Source of the DNA: CAZSDP01 sp964605665
GTDB taxonomy: Bacteria; Planctomycetota; UBA8108; UBA1146
DNA: 64,000 nt
Assembly: GCA_964605665.1 (NCBI GenBank)
Contig: CAZSDP010000002.1
Location: 62,001-126,000 of the forward strand
Direction: 5' to 3'
Position numbers and translations under genes: made by a program. The notes under the pieces were generated by a model, which saw only the letters and a list, made by a program, of their open reading frames with translations, was not told where the DNA came from and did no database searches. Below, piece after piece: positions 18,180 through 27,409 of the stretch (position 1 is the stretch's first letter; each line of letters opens with the position of its first letter).

Positions 18180-18567
18180 AAGATGGGAAGTTGCTGCATT
18201 CATCATCGGGCCATGAATCGCCAATCCCACATCGCTCCGCGCCCCTCTAGCTACTGAGGTTACGTCAAGCAACTCCTCCGGTCGTCGACCGGTGAAGGCG
18301 CTCTTAGGGGTCAAGAGTCGAGGTGCGGATCCTCAATCACCCTTGTCACTTTGCGACGAGGTGGCTAGTGTCTCATCTCTGGCGTCGGAATTGATCCGAT
18401 TCCAAGGTTCGTGCCCACAGATTCGCGCGGCTTGACAGAGGGGTGTGAGGCGCCGTAAGTGTGGGGTTTGGGGGAAATGCCCCACCCGGATCGGCGAGTG
18501 TCAAAGTCGCCGTGGGCTTCGAAGAACTAGGCGCGAAGGAGAGACGACTCTCCTTCGCGTTTTTTTT
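18180..18567 (+). ncRNA. Hairpin-rich intergenic segment; possible second ncRNA
   Basis: No protein is seen in the 446 bases between the YqaA-like gene and the assembly gap. Consecutive inverted repeats occur: ATTCAT/ATGAAT (about 18200-18222), CCTC/GAGG, CCGGTC/GACCGG (18278-18292), CTCTT/AAGAG, GGAAT/ATTCC, GTGGGG/CCCCAC and CGGCGA/TCGCCG. They end in a very strong terminator (12-bp stem CGCGAAGGAGAG / CTCTCCTTCGCG, loop ACGA, T-run) that points rightward although no rightward gene precedes it. That combination suggests a rightward non-coding transcript. No promoter was recognised, so this is tentative and the left boundary is arbitrary. Confidence 0.3.
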
Positions 18568-18811
18568 NNNNNNNNNNNNNNNNNNNNNNNNNNNNNNNNN
18601 NNNNNNNNNNNNNNNNNNNNNNNNNNNNNNNNNNNNNNNNNNNNNNNNNNNNNNNNNNNNNNNNNNNTGGGCTTCGAAGAACTAGGCGCGAAGGAGAGAC
18701 GACTCTCCTTCGCGTTTTTTTTTGTGCAGGGGGAGGGGAGAGACGACTCTCCTTCGCGTTTTTTTTTGTGCAGGGGGAGGGGAGAGACGACTCTCCTTCG
18801 CGTGTTTTTTT
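18513..18811 (+). repeat. Tandem terminator-containing repeats flanking an assembly gap
   Basis: A 55-base block at 18513-18567 is repeated exactly at 18668-18722 on the other side of the gap. It ends in a perfect 12-bp hairpin and a run of Ts. Two further 44-base units follow (18724-18767 and 18768-18811), each keeping the right half of the hairpin and the T-run behind a purine-rich GTGCAGGGGGAGGGG segment. The exact block duplication looks like overlapping contig ends around a collapsed tandem array. Confidence 0.85.
18568..18667. other. Assembly gap (100 Ns)
   Basis: Exactly 100 undetermined bases, the conventional placeholder for a scaffold gap of unknown size, sitting inside a repeat. 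Confidence 0.98.
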
Positions 18812-18903
18812 ATGCAGGGGAGGGGAGCAATCGACCGTTCGGGTGTGATCTCCCGAAGATCTCGATATTGCTTCTCGTCATTCCCGAATTCTTCGCGAGC
18901 CCT

Positions 18904-20079
18904 TCACGCCTCGGCGGTGGGAGTGGGATCGACAGCGGGGGATCGATTTCTCCCCTCATTCGTCAACACCGAATCCGCTTCTGCGAGTTTATCGCGATAA
19001 AACTGCGTCGCCGCTCGAACATCGTCTTGAGCGATCACGCCGGTGCAGATGGCGATTCGGCGTGCACCTGCAGCGAGGACTGCGTCGATCGTCTCTCGGC
19101 AGACGTTTCCGATGGCGAAGCCGGGTAGATCGGTCGCCTCCGCCGCCTGAGAGATGTAGGAGAGTCCAACTTCTGCACGGTGCTTTTTGGTATCGGTCGG
19201 GAAGATCGGTCCGACTCCGATGTAGTCCGCTCCTTCGATTGCTGCTCGGGTCGCTTCTCGAGGGGCGTGGGTAGAGAGTCCGATGATCGCTTGCGGACCG
19301 AGGACTCTGCGGGCCGCGACGGGGAGGATATCCTCTTGGCCGAGGTGGACTCCGTCCGCTCCGCAGAGCGTTGCGATGGTGACGTCATCATTGATGATCA
19401 ACAGGGCTCCTGCGGCTGCGGTGATCGCTCGACACCGTTCAGCGAGGGCGAGGAGTTCTCGCCCCGGCATCGACTTTTCTCTCAGCTGAATGATCTGCGC
19501 TCCACCATCGACTGCGGCAGAGGTCACCTCTTCTGCAGTACCGTTTGCCAGTGCTGAGGTGACAAGCACGTAGAGACGAGCGTCACGGAGGCGATCACCT
19601 CGTTCGAGGATACCGAGTGCAGCGCTCTCTTCGGCATAGATGCGATATCGCAGTCGCTCCAGTGACCGACCGACGGCGGGGTCGTGGACACGGAACTCTT
19701 CTTCGAGAGATCGAATCGCCTCTCGAGCTCGAGCCAAGTTCGCTTGCAGCACCGATCGGGCGTCGGTGTGACCGAGTGAGGCGGTCGTGACCTGCGGATT
19801 CCCCGGATCGTGAGCGACGTCTCGGTGAAGGCCGAGAGACCGGTCCCCGCCCCAAGCTCTGCGAAGCTGAGAGGCCTCATGGCGCAGCTCTCGCCAAGCG
19901 CGGGGTGCTGCATGAAGGCGATAGCGAAATCTCAGTTGGTCTTCGATGACCCGTAGGGCTTCCTCCAGCCGATTTCCTACCGCGTCGATTAGCCGGAGCT
20001 GGCCCGGATCACTCGAATCGTGACGATCGAGGGACTCTTGCTGGTGGGGAGGCGTTTTCTCGCGGGGGTGGTCGGTCAT
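18904..20079 (-). CDS. thiE: ThiD2-ThiE fusion: thiamine-phosphate synthase
   Basis: A 391-residue two-domain protein. Residues about 25-170 match the ThiD2-type helical domain (RLIDAVGNRLEEALRVIED, ELRHEASQLR, LQANLARAREAIRSLEEEF, LRYRIYAEE). Residues about 175-375 are a ThiE TIM barrel: IIQLREKSMPGREL, LLIINDDVTIA, DGVHLGQEDI, IGLSTHAP, DYIGVGPIFPTDTK and GFAIGNV. ThiE joins the pyrimidine and thiazole halves of thiamine. The paired layout occurs in planctomycetes and some other phyla. The Met at 20079 is preferred to an upstream in-frame Met because the extra residues do not match the domain. No TPP riboswitch was recognised upstream. Confidence 0.88.
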   Translation of the reverse strand: MTDHPREKTPPHQQESLDRHDSSDPGQLRLIDAVGNRLEEALRVIEDQLRFRYRLHAAPRAWRELRHEASQLRRAWGGDRSLGLHRDVAHDPGNPQVTTASLGHTDARSVLQANLARAREAIRSLEEEFRVHDPAVGRSLERLRYRIYAEESAALGILERGDRLRDARLYVLVTSALANGTAEEVTSAAVDGGAQIIQLREKSMPGRELLALAERCRAITAAAGALLIINDDVTIATLCGADGVHLGQEDILPVAARRVLGPQAIIGLSTHAPREATRAAIEGADYIGVGPIFPTDTKKHRAEVGLSYISQAAEATDLPGFAIGNVCRETIDAVLAAGARRIAICTGVIAQDDVRAATQFYRDKLAEADSVLTNEGRNRSPAVDPTPTAEA

Positions 20080-20267
20080 CGTTCGGTTCCTTCCGTCGGC
20101 AGAGGGGCACACCGGCTCCATCTGGCGAGGCGTATCCTCCGCAATGCCCAAAGGGGCGGCAAGGAGATCGCAGAGAAGAACCGTAGAGTGCTGAACTTCT
20201 GAATCGACCGGGCAGATCCTCTTCCTTCCTTGTCCGCTGGGGGTGAGAATCTAGCTAGGAGGTCACG

Positions 20268-20993
20268 GTGCTGGTCTTTTGGTGGCTCTTGGCATTGATA
20301 CCGGGTGCGTCAGCGATTGCTCACGGTCGAGTGATCGGCGGGGCGGCGCTTTGTCTCGTCGGGTTCTCGGGTTGGAATCTCGCGCTCTATTCTCTGCTCT
20401 TGCCCGTTGCCGGAGGTCCACTCGGCTTGAACGCGATGACCGCTCGTTGGCTCGGACTCTCCGTCGCACTTGTCGCCACCGTCGGTTCTCTCGTTTGGAC
20501 ACAGCGCATCACTTCGCCCTCTCGACGAGAACGTTTGGATCGCTCCACCGCCGCTGCCCTTCAATCCGCTCAACTCGCTTATCTTCGCGGAGACTTGTCG
20601 ACCGCTCGACAAAGTGTTCGGGAGGGATTGCGCGCCGATTCTCGAGATGTCGATCTTCTCTTTTTGGCTTGGCAGTTCGCTCGCGATTTCGGTGACACTT
20701 CTGAGGAAAGAAGGATGAAGCGTCGGTTGTTGCGGCTCGATCTCGATGAGAAGTGGACTTGGCAATTAGAGCGAGAGAGGGTTCCGGAAGTGGGATCCAC
20801 TCCTACCTCGAATGCAAATCAACTCGAGGAATCGAATTCACCGTCGAAGGAACCACTGATCAACGCGACGGATTCCAGCTCACCCGAAAGTTCAACTTCA
20901 GAAATTGCAGCGATGCCCTCCGCTGAAGATCGTGAAACAGACACTTCAAGCGAGGATTCGAAACGGGAGGAGGCGGTCGGTGACCGCGGATGA
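20268..20993 (+). CDS. Membrane protein with TPR-like helix pair and acidic tail
   Basis: A 241-residue protein of unknown function. Residues 1-80 hold two to three transmembrane segments (FWWLLALIPGASAIAHG, GGAALCLVGFSGWNLALYSLLL, LGLSVALVATVGSLVW). Residues about 95-150 form TPR-like helix pairs (LQSAQLAYLRGDLSTARQSV). The C-terminal 70 residues are Ser/Glu/Asn-rich and probably disordered. The start is GTG behind AGGAGG. The gene overlaps purM by 14 bases. Confidence 0.65.
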   Translation: MLVFWWLLALIPGASAIAHGRVIGGAALCLVGFSGWNLALYSLLLPVAGGPLGLNAMTARWLGLSVALVATVGSLVWTQRITSPSRRERLDRSTAAALQSAQLAYLRGDLSTARQSVREGLRADSRDVDLLFLAWQFARDFGDTSEERRMKRRLLRLDLDEKWTWQLERERVPEVGSTPTSNANQLEESNSPSKEPLINATDSSSPESSTSEIAAMPSAEDRETDTSSEDSKREEAVGDRG

Positions 20994-22032
20994 TCGCCAG
21001 GGTCTCACGTACCGAAGTGCTGGAGTCGACATCGATGCTGGCAACAAGGTGGTCGAGCGTATCGCGACTCACGTGAAAGAGACTCATGGTCCCGAAGTAC
21101 TCGGAGGATCCCATGGCGGATTCGGAGGACTCTTCGCGTTGGGGTCCGGCTATCGCGATCCGGTGTTGATCGGCGCGACCGATGGAGTCGGAACGAAACT
21201 CAAAGTTGCATTTGCCGCGGGAATCCACGACACCGTGGGCATCGACCTGGTCGCCATGTGTGTGAACGACATCTTGGTATTGGGGGGGCGTCCGCTCTTT
21301 TTCCTCGATTACTTGGCGACCGGCGCGATCGAACCGGATGCGATCGAGGGAATTGTGCGTGGAGTGGCAGCGGGTTGTCAGCAAGCGGGCTGCGCTCTTC
21401 TCGGCGGAGAGACCGCAGAGATGCCGGGGTTTTATCGACCTCGAGAGTATGACTTAGCCGGCTTCTCGGTCGGGGTCATTGAGCGAGACTCCGTGATCGA
21501 TGGTGGGGCGGCGACCGTCGGAGACCGGGTTGTGGGACTTCCTTCGTCAGGACTTCACTCCAATGGTTTCTCTTTGGTTCGAAAGGCATTGATCGAGGGG
21601 GATGATGCCCTTCCGCTCGACCAGGTCCCAGCAGGATTTCGGCGGACTCTTGCGGAGGAGCTCCTCGAGCCGACTCGAATCTATGTGAAGTCGGTACTCT
21701 CCGCCATCGAAGCCCTTCCTGGCGCGGTTCATGCGATGGCCCACATCACCGGAGGGGGGTTGTTGGAGAATATCCCCCGAGTTCTTCCCGCCGACTTGTC
21801 GGTGAGTCTCGATCGATCTTGCTGGGAACGTCCTCAGATCTTTTCTTTGGTGCAAGAACGGGGTCGCGTTGCGGTTGAAGAGATGGATCGTGTGTTCAAC
21901 CAAGGGATTGGATTCGTCCTGATCGTAGCAGCAGAGAGGGCCGACGAAGTCATCGTCCAACTCGAGAAACAAGGTGAGGCCCCTTCGATCATCGGTGAAG
22001 TGGTCGAGGGATCGGGAATCTCGATCAGGTAG
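20980..22032 (+). CDS. purM: Phosphoribosylformylglycinamidine cyclo-ligase
   Basis: AIR synthetase, the fifth step of de novo purine synthesis. About 350 residues, normal for the family. Motifs: LTYRSAGVDIDAGN at the N-terminus, GATDGVGTKLKVA, the metal/ATP-binding DLVAMCVNDI, LLGGETAEMPGFY, GLPSSGLHSNGFSL, and MAHITGGGLLENIPR. The GTG at 20980 has GGGAGGAGG upstream and gives the canonical N-terminus; it lies inside the end of the preceding membrane-protein gene, suggesting coupling. Its 3' end overlaps the convergent dapF by eight bases. Confidence 0.95.
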   Translation: MTADDRQGLTYRSAGVDIDAGNKVVERIATHVKETHGPEVLGGSHGGFGGLFALGSGYRDPVLIGATDGVGTKLKVAFAAGIHDTVGIDLVAMCVNDILVLGGRPLFFLDYLATGAIEPDAIEGIVRGVAAGCQQAGCALLGGETAEMPGFYRPREYDLAGFSVGVIERDSVIDGGAATVGDRVVGLPSSGLHSNGFSLVRKALIEGDDALPLDQVPAGFRRTLAEELLEPTRIYVKSVLSAIEALPGAVHAMAHITGGGLLENIPRVLPADLSVSLDRSCWERPQIFSLVQERGRVAVEEMDRVFNQGIGFVLIVAAERADEVIVQLEKQGEAPSIIGEVVEGSGISIR

Positions 22033-22897
22033 AGCGCTTCTCCAGCGAGGGCTCTGCCTCCACCTCTTGCGAGTGTCGTACCCAGTCACGAGAGAAGACG
22101 CCGCGAAACGACTCTTGCGCAGCGCCGGTCATCCATGGCCTCAGATCGTCACCGATGCTGATCTTCAAGAAACCGCCAAGTACCTTGACCACGACGATGT
22201 TGTCGACCTTTCCGTGAGCATGGAGAGCCGCAACGGCGGCGGTGGCTCCCGATCCACACGCTTGTGTTTCGCCTGAACCGCGTTCCCATACTCGAAGATC
22301 GATTCTCTCACGATCGATCACTTGAGCGATTCCGACATTGGTGCGATTGGGAAAAACGGGATGGTGTTCGATGGCTGGGCCAACCGTTTCCAAGGGAAAC
22401 GACATCAAGTCGCTCTCGATGTGATGGATGAAGTGGGGGTTGCCGATCTCGACCGGAGTTCCTTCGAGTTCCCCATTTTCCCAGCTGAGGTTCAGCGGTT
22501 GGGGCGCGATGGTGGGGACCGCGAGCGCGACCGATACCGCGTTGATCTCGTCTTCATCGCGGAGAATCTTCACGGGACAACTTCCTCCATCGACCGCGAT
22601 CTCGAATTGGTCGGAAGTGGCATATCCTCTCTCGCGAGCGAGTCGAGCAACGCAGCGGAGTCCATTTCCGCACATCCCCGATCGACTACCGTCTGCGTTG
22701 TACATCTCCATTCGGACCGGAAACTCTCGATCGCGCCGGAGGATGATCAGCCCGTCTGCTCCGATGCCTCGGTGTCGATCGGACAAGATCGCGGCCCAGG
22801 GCGCCGGATCGGGGATTTCGACCTCTCGCTCATCGAGATAGATATAGTCATTTCCCAATCCGTGCATTTTGACGAATGGAATTTGCTCGCGATCCAT
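22025..22897 (-). CDS. dapF: Diaminopimelate epimerase
   Basis: Converts LL- to meso-diaminopimelate for lysine and peptidoglycan. A 290-residue protein with both catalytic cysteines: SGMCGNGLRC and ETQACGSGATA. The N-terminus FVKMHGLGNDYIY is canonical. The ATG at 22897 follows GGAGGTATTTTCC, so the 116-residue upstream extension is rejected. Presence of dapF is consistent with a peptidoglycan wall. Confidence 0.94.
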   Translation of the reverse strand: MDREQIPFVKMHGLGNDYIYLDEREVEIPDPAPWAAILSDRHRGIGADGLIILRRDREFPVRMEMYNADGSRSGMCGNGLRCVARLARERGYATSDQFEIAVDGGSCPVKILRDEDEINAVSVALAVPTIAPQPLNLSWENGELEGTPVEIGNPHFIHHIESDLMSFPLETVGPAIEHHPVFPNRTNVGIAQVIDRERIDLRVWERGSGETQACGSGATAAVAALHAHGKVDNIVVVKVLGGFLKISIGDDLRPWMTGAAQESFRGVFSRDWVRHSQEVEAEPSLEKRST

Positions 22898-23250
22898 GGA
22901 AAATACCTCCCTCTCGGGGGGGCTACAGCGAGTCGTCGTCAATTCGATGCAAGTGATCCGGCCAGTCCTGAGCGACCAGTCCCGAGAAACTTGTCCCGAG
23001 GGATGGGGTCTTTTTAAGCGTCTTCCTCGTGGACAGAGCCCTTCGGAGATTTTGCCGATCCATTTGAGTTCAGCGACCGATTTCGTGCAAGAATGCGATC
23101 GGCCAATCGGATGAAAAGCCACCTTCGTTCCAGATTCTCCCAGAGAGGACTGGAACTCCAGAGCGGCAGTTTCCCACCCGGGAACGGTGCTGGGAGACTG
23201 GGTTACTGGAAAGACTGGGAAACTGGGAAGACTGGGAAGGAGCATACCGC
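22898..23250. repeat. Intergenic region with degenerate ACTGGGAAG repeats
   Basis: A 353-base divergent intergenic region between dapF and a lipoprotein gene. Its right end (23189-23240) is a short array of degenerate ACTGGGAAG/GACTGGG units, the last of which overlaps the ribosome-binding site AAGGAG of the lipoprotein gene. Copy-number change there would alter the leader of that gene. Nothing else was recognised. Confidence 0.6.
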
Positions 23251-24210
23251 GTGATGCACCAGGAATCGAAGCGGTCTTCTGACGGTATGGTCAAGTGTGT
23301 GCGAAGTCTGGCTCAGTACTCGCTTCTCCTCATCGCGATCCTCGCGTTGTTACCCGGCTGCGGAGAAGAAGAGGCCGCGGGGACGGCACGTCTCGATCGT
23401 GGCACGGTGTTCGTGTCGATCGATGAAACCCTCGACGGGGAAGCGACAGAGACAAACATCGCTCAGATTCTACTGACTCGGGCTCTTCTTCAGCACGGCT
23501 TTCATCTCGCGCCTCGCGATGAGGCTCGTTATTTAGTCGAGGGATCTCTTCGTTGTACCTACTTCCAAAATCTCAAGCTGCACTTGAATGGCGTCGATCA
23601 ACACCTTGAGCACCAATGGCATGGCAACTTCGAATGCGCCTTGACCGATCGTGGTGAGAATCTCTCGAAGTTGGACCAGCCGCTCATCGTCGAATATTCA
23701 TTTCCTGAGCCTCTGATGAATGGACGCACTGATCCAGAGTTGGCCAAGAGGGATATCCGCCGTCGCGCTGCGACGATCATGGTGAAGAACCTCACCGGGG
23801 GGAGTGAACTGGGACGGCCGGAGATCATCCAACTCTTCGACGCTTGGCAAGATCCATTCGACCCCCGAACCTTCAACGACATTCTCGTAGAACTCGTCGC
23901 ACACGGTTATGCGGCAGTTCCCTATCTCCTCGATGGACTTCTCGATGAGCGGGTCGTCAAACCTGGTGGGCATTATCCCGGGCTCCGTGAATTCAACCGT
24001 GAAGAGCTGAAGATGTATCACCTCGCAGATTTCGGCTTGTCGGAGATTCTTCTGAGAGTTCCGGGGCTCGAATTGACATCGACGAAAGATCGACGTCAAA
24101 GAGTCAATATGGGGTGGGCATGGGCGTGGGAGGACGTGCAGCAGATTCCAGTGGAGTATCGTGAAGGGGCGGAGGCGCGAAAGACCAGCCTCCCCGATCG
24201 AGGATATTGA
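23251..24210 (+). CDS. Lipoprotein of unknown function
   Basis: A 319-residue protein with a lipoprotein signal (LLLIAILALLPGC). I do not recognise the rest. It contains a segment with DEARYLVEGSLRCTYFQ and HLEHQWHGNFECALTD, resembling the beta-strand region of lipoproteins that bind peptidoglycan or other lipoproteins, and a C-terminal helical part with VAHGYAAVPYLLDGL. The start is GTG (or ATG one codon later) behind AAGGAG. It may be cotranscribed with the downstream DUF1549 gene, 43 bases away. Confidence 0.7.
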   Translation: MMHQESKRSSDGMVKCVRSLAQYSLLLIAILALLPGCGEEEAAGTARLDRGTVFVSIDETLDGEATETNIAQILLTRALLQHGFHLAPRDEARYLVEGSLRCTYFQNLKLHLNGVDQHLEHQWHGNFECALTDRGENLSKLDQPLIVEYSFPEPLMNGRTDPELAKRDIRRRAATIMVKNLTGGSELGRPEIIQLFDAWQDPFDPRTFNDILVELVAHGYAAVPYLLDGLLDERVVKPGGHYPGLREFNREELKMYHLADFGLSEILLRVPGLELTSTKDRRQRVNMGWAWAWEDVQQIPVEYREGAEARKTSLPDRGY

Positions 24211-24253
24211 TTCAGCACTCCTCCTCGCAGTGAATCGTCGTTACACTCCTTCC

Positions 24254-27200
24254 ATGGGACGATTCGCAATCCACCTTCTCTTCGTGGCAATTTATTGCTT
24301 CTCCGCTCTCTTCACCGCGGGGAATCTCGCAGCGGTCGATTCCGATTCAATCGACTTCAATCGAGACATCCGGCCCATCCTTTTCTCCCGTTGTGTTTCT
24401 TGCCATGGTCCCGACGCAAACGCGAGGAAAGCTCAACTGAGACTCGACACGTTTGGTGGAGTCCGCGACGAACGCAGTGGACGGGGGCCTGCTCTGATCC
24501 CCGGGCGTCCCGAAGAGAGCGAGCTGATTCATCGGGTCTCTTCTCGAGATCTGCAGTTTCGAATGCCTCCTCCTGAAACGGGTGAAATGCTCTCTGGCCG
24601 AGAGGTCACCCTTCTGACTCGGTGGATCGAATCGGGGGCCTCCTACCAGACTCATTGGGCGTGGCTGCCTCTCCAAGCGAGCACTCCTGATCGAGCGGAC
24701 CGGCACGCCATCGACCGCCTCATCGAAGAACGGATCTCTCGAGTCCGATTACCACTCTCACCCCGCGCCGATTCAGGAGCTCTGATTCGACGCTTGACCC
24801 TAGATCTCACCGGACTGCCACCGACACCGGAAGAAGTCGATCGCTTTCTTGCCGACACCGCTCCCGGTGCTTGGGAAAGACTGATCGACCGCACTCTTTC
24901 ATCTCCTCACTTCGGTGAACGGTGGGCGAGTGTCTGGCTCGACCTTGCCCGTTATGCAGATACACGCGGATATGAAGCGGATCGAGCCCGCAGTGTTTGG
25001 CCTTGGCGAGATCAGCTGATTCGCTCCCTTGATGCCGATCAGCCCTTCGATCAATTCACCATCGAACAATTGGCGGGAGATCTACTTCCCGCACCCACAC
25101 CAGAGCAAATCTTGGCGACGGCGTTCCACCGCAACACGATGACGAACGACGAGGGTGGGACCGACGACGAAGAGTTTCGAACCGCTGCGGTGCTCGATCG
25201 CGTCGACACCACCATGCTGGTTTGGATGGGACTGACTGCGGGCTGTGCGCAGTGTCACGATCACAAGTACGACCCGATTTCGACGCGAGAGTACTATTCA
25301 CTCGCAGCCTTCTTTAACCAAACCGAAGATGCGGATCGCAATGACGAGGCGCCGACCTTGCTCGTACATTCGGAAGAAGACCGAGCACTCTTGTCGCAGA
25401 AGCGTCAACGTCGAGATCAGGTGAAGGAAGAGCGTTCTCGTCGACTCGCAGAATTTGCGGAGTCATATCGAGATCCAATTCACGACGAAGATCGTAAACG
25501 CTCTTTGCCGATCGACGATTTACCAGACGGTTCCGAACCTCAATTGCTGGTGGTGGTCGCGGATGGTGAAACACCAGTTGGGGCAGATCTCCGAGTCGAC
25601 AATCGACCGGAGAGTTGGCCGTGGAGATCTCCGAGTCTGATCGATGGGGCGCCCGGTTCCATGGTTTTGAGGAGTGAAGCTCAAAACGATCAGATGTCGC
25701 AGATGTTCTTCGAGCGGATGTACTTTTCACTTGCGGTGGCCGAGAAGGATCGCTGGATCACTTGGGTTTGGCTCGATCCTCAGAACCCTCCCGATACGGT
25801 GATGTTGCAGGTGCACACTGCCGATGAAGGCTGGAGACACCGAGCGATTTGGGGGGCGGATCGCATCGAATTGGGGCGCCCCGACACCACCGAACGGAAA
25901 CGCATCGGTGAGCTTCCCGACCTCGGTCGATGGGTGCGCCTCGAAGTTCCGGTGGCGGAGATCGGGATCGATCGGTCCGATCGGATCACCGGTCTCGCAT
26001 TGACGCAACGAGGTGGCCGCATCGAGTGGGGCGGAATCTGGCACGAAACCACCGCGATTCCCGATCCGCTTCCGCTTCGATCTCTGCAGTCGTTCGTGGA
26101 GACGATGGCGGCAGATCGACATGCGCCCATCCCCGCCGAGATTCGTCAACTCGTGCAGAAGATCGCCGTGGATTCGCAACAGCTCGACGCTTCAGAGTCG
26201 GTTCAACTCTCCGATCACTTCTTCTCGGTGGTGCACCCAGAGGGGTGCGTTCTCGTGGCAGAGTTCAGCGAGCAAATCGAACAGCTCGACGGAGAGATTG
26301 CCGCGTTAGAAGCGAAGGGTGCCAAGGTTCCGGTGATGCGGGAATTGGCGCAAGGTCAACGGCGTTCGACCCACACGCTTCGTCTGGGGAATTTCTTGGA
26401 TCGCGGTGAAGAGGTCACTCCCAGTGTCCCAGCAGTGTTTCCTGAGTATGGGAACTCACTTCCTCGGAATCGGCTGGGATTGGCGCAATGGCTCGTTTCT
26501 GCAGAGAACCCCCTCACTGCGAGGGTTCAGGTGAACCGCGTTTGGGAGCAACTCTTCGGTCGGGGACTAGTCGAGACCCTCGAAGACTTTGGTACTCAAG
26601 GGCAGCTTCCTTCTCACCCAAGACTTCTCGATCATCTCGCACTGAAGTTCATCGAGGGAGGTTGGCGATGGAAGCCATTGTTGCGATACATCGTCACCAG
26701 CGATCTCTATCAGCGCTCGGCGAAGAGTACTTCTCTCCAACGTCAACTCGATCCGCGTAACGAGCTTCTCTCTTGGTCTCCTCGTACACGACTCTCAGCT
26801 GAAGTGGTGCGCGATCAAGCTCTGGCCATCGGTGGGCTTCTCTCCGGGAAGAAGTTTGGGCCTCCGGTTTTTCCACCGCAGCCAGACGGAGTTTGGCAGG
26901 TGGTCTACAACGGTGCGAGTTGGAAAGAGAGTGAAGGAGAGGACCGCTTCCGACGGGCGATCTATACCTTCTGGCGACGAACCAGCCCTTATCCGAGCGC
27001 TCTGACTCTCGACGCGGTGAGCCGAGAGGTATGTCACCCTCGCAGGATTCGTTCGAGCACGCCATTGCAGTCTTTAGTCGCGATGAATGATCCGGTATAC
27101 GTCGAAGCTGCTGGTGGGCTGGCCGCGCAGATGCGCTCCGCTGCTGAGGTCGGTGGACGCCCCGAAGGAATCAAGGCTGGGTTTCGCCGAGCGACGTCCC

Positions 27201-27409
27201 GCTGGCCGCGACCGCAGGAGTCTGAGGTGCTGGAGCAGCTGTTCGAGAAAGAGCTGGAGGCGTTTACGCGGGAACCAAATCGAGCCACTGAGTTACTCAA
27301 GGTCGCTCGAATTTCAGTTCTTGAGGATGGAGTAGCGGCGGAACAAGCTGCTTGGATCACCACGGCACAAGTCATTTTGCAGCTCGATGAAGTTTGGACG
27401 CGACCATGA
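24254..27409 (+). CDS. Planctomycete cytochrome C / DUF1549 / DUF1553 protein
   Basis: A 1051-residue exported protein with the planctomycete layout PSCyt1-PSCyt2-PSD1. After a signal peptide (IHLLFVAIYCFSALFTAG) comes the haem-type motif CVSCH in NRDIRPILFSRCVSCHGPDA, then DUF1549 (SPHFGERWASVWLDLARYADT and the second CAQCH), a central linker/beta region (about residues 430-640) and DUF1553 toward the C-terminus (NRLGLAQWLVSAENPLTARV, NRVWEQLFGRGLVETLEDFG). These proteins pair with DUF1501 proteins and are thought to act on polysaccharides or as secreted redox enzymes; no reaction is established. Its stop overlaps the start of the DUF1501 gene. Confidence 0.93.
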   Translation: MGRFAIHLLFVAIYCFSALFTAGNLAAVDSDSIDFNRDIRPILFSRCVSCHGPDANARKAQLRLDTFGGVRDERSGRGPALIPGRPEESELIHRVSSRDLQFRMPPPETGEMLSGREVTLLTRWIESGASYQTHWAWLPLQASTPDRADRHAIDRLIEERISRVRLPLSPRADSGALIRRLTLDLTGLPPTPEEVDRFLADTAPGAWERLIDRTLSSPHFGERWASVWLDLARYADTRGYEADRARSVWPWRDQLIRSLDADQPFDQFTIEQLAGDLLPAPTPEQILATAFHRNTMTNDEGGTDDEEFRTAAVLDRVDTTMLVWMGLTAGCAQCHDHKYDPISTREYYSLAAFFNQTEDADRNDEAPTLLVHSEEDRALLSQKRQRRDQVKEERSRRLAEFAESYRDPIHDEDRKRSLPIDDLPDGSEPQLLVVVADGETPVGADLRVDNRPESWPWRSPSLIDGAPGSMVLRSEAQNDQMSQMFFERMYFSLAVAEKDRWITWVWLDPQNPPDTVMLQVHTADEGWRHRAIWGADRIELGRPDTTERKRIGELPDLGRWVRLEVPVAEIGIDRSDRITGLALTQRGGRIEWGGIWHETTAIPDPLPLRSLQSFVETMAADRHAPIPAEIRQLVQKIAVDSQQLDASESVQLSDHFFSVVHPEGCVLVAEFSEQIEQLDGEIAALEAKGAKVPVMRELAQGQRRSTHTLRLGNFLDRGEEVTPSVPAVFPEYGNSLPRNRLGLAQWLVSAENPLTARVQVNRVWEQLFGRGLVETLEDFGTQGQLPSHPRLLDHLALKFIEGGWRWKPLLRYIVTSDLYQRSAKSTSLQRQLDPRNELLSWSPRTRLSAEVVRDQALAIGGLLSGKKFGPPVFPPQPDGVWQVVYNGASWKESEGEDRFRRAIYTFWRRTSPYPSALTLDAVSREVCHPRRIRSSTPLQSLVAMNDPVYVEAAGGLAAQMRSAAEVGGRPEGIKAGFRRATSRWPRPQESEVLEQLFEKELEAFTREPNRATELLKVARISVLEDGVAAEQAAWITTAQVILQLDEVWTRP

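Noticed and set aside
18513..18811. CRISPR array
   Set aside because: Units are adjacent terminator hairpins without unique spacers, and no cas genes are present.
18445..19128. Open reading frame spanning the N run
   Set aside because: It reads through 100 Ns and tandem terminator repeats, then antisense to thiE; not a real gene.
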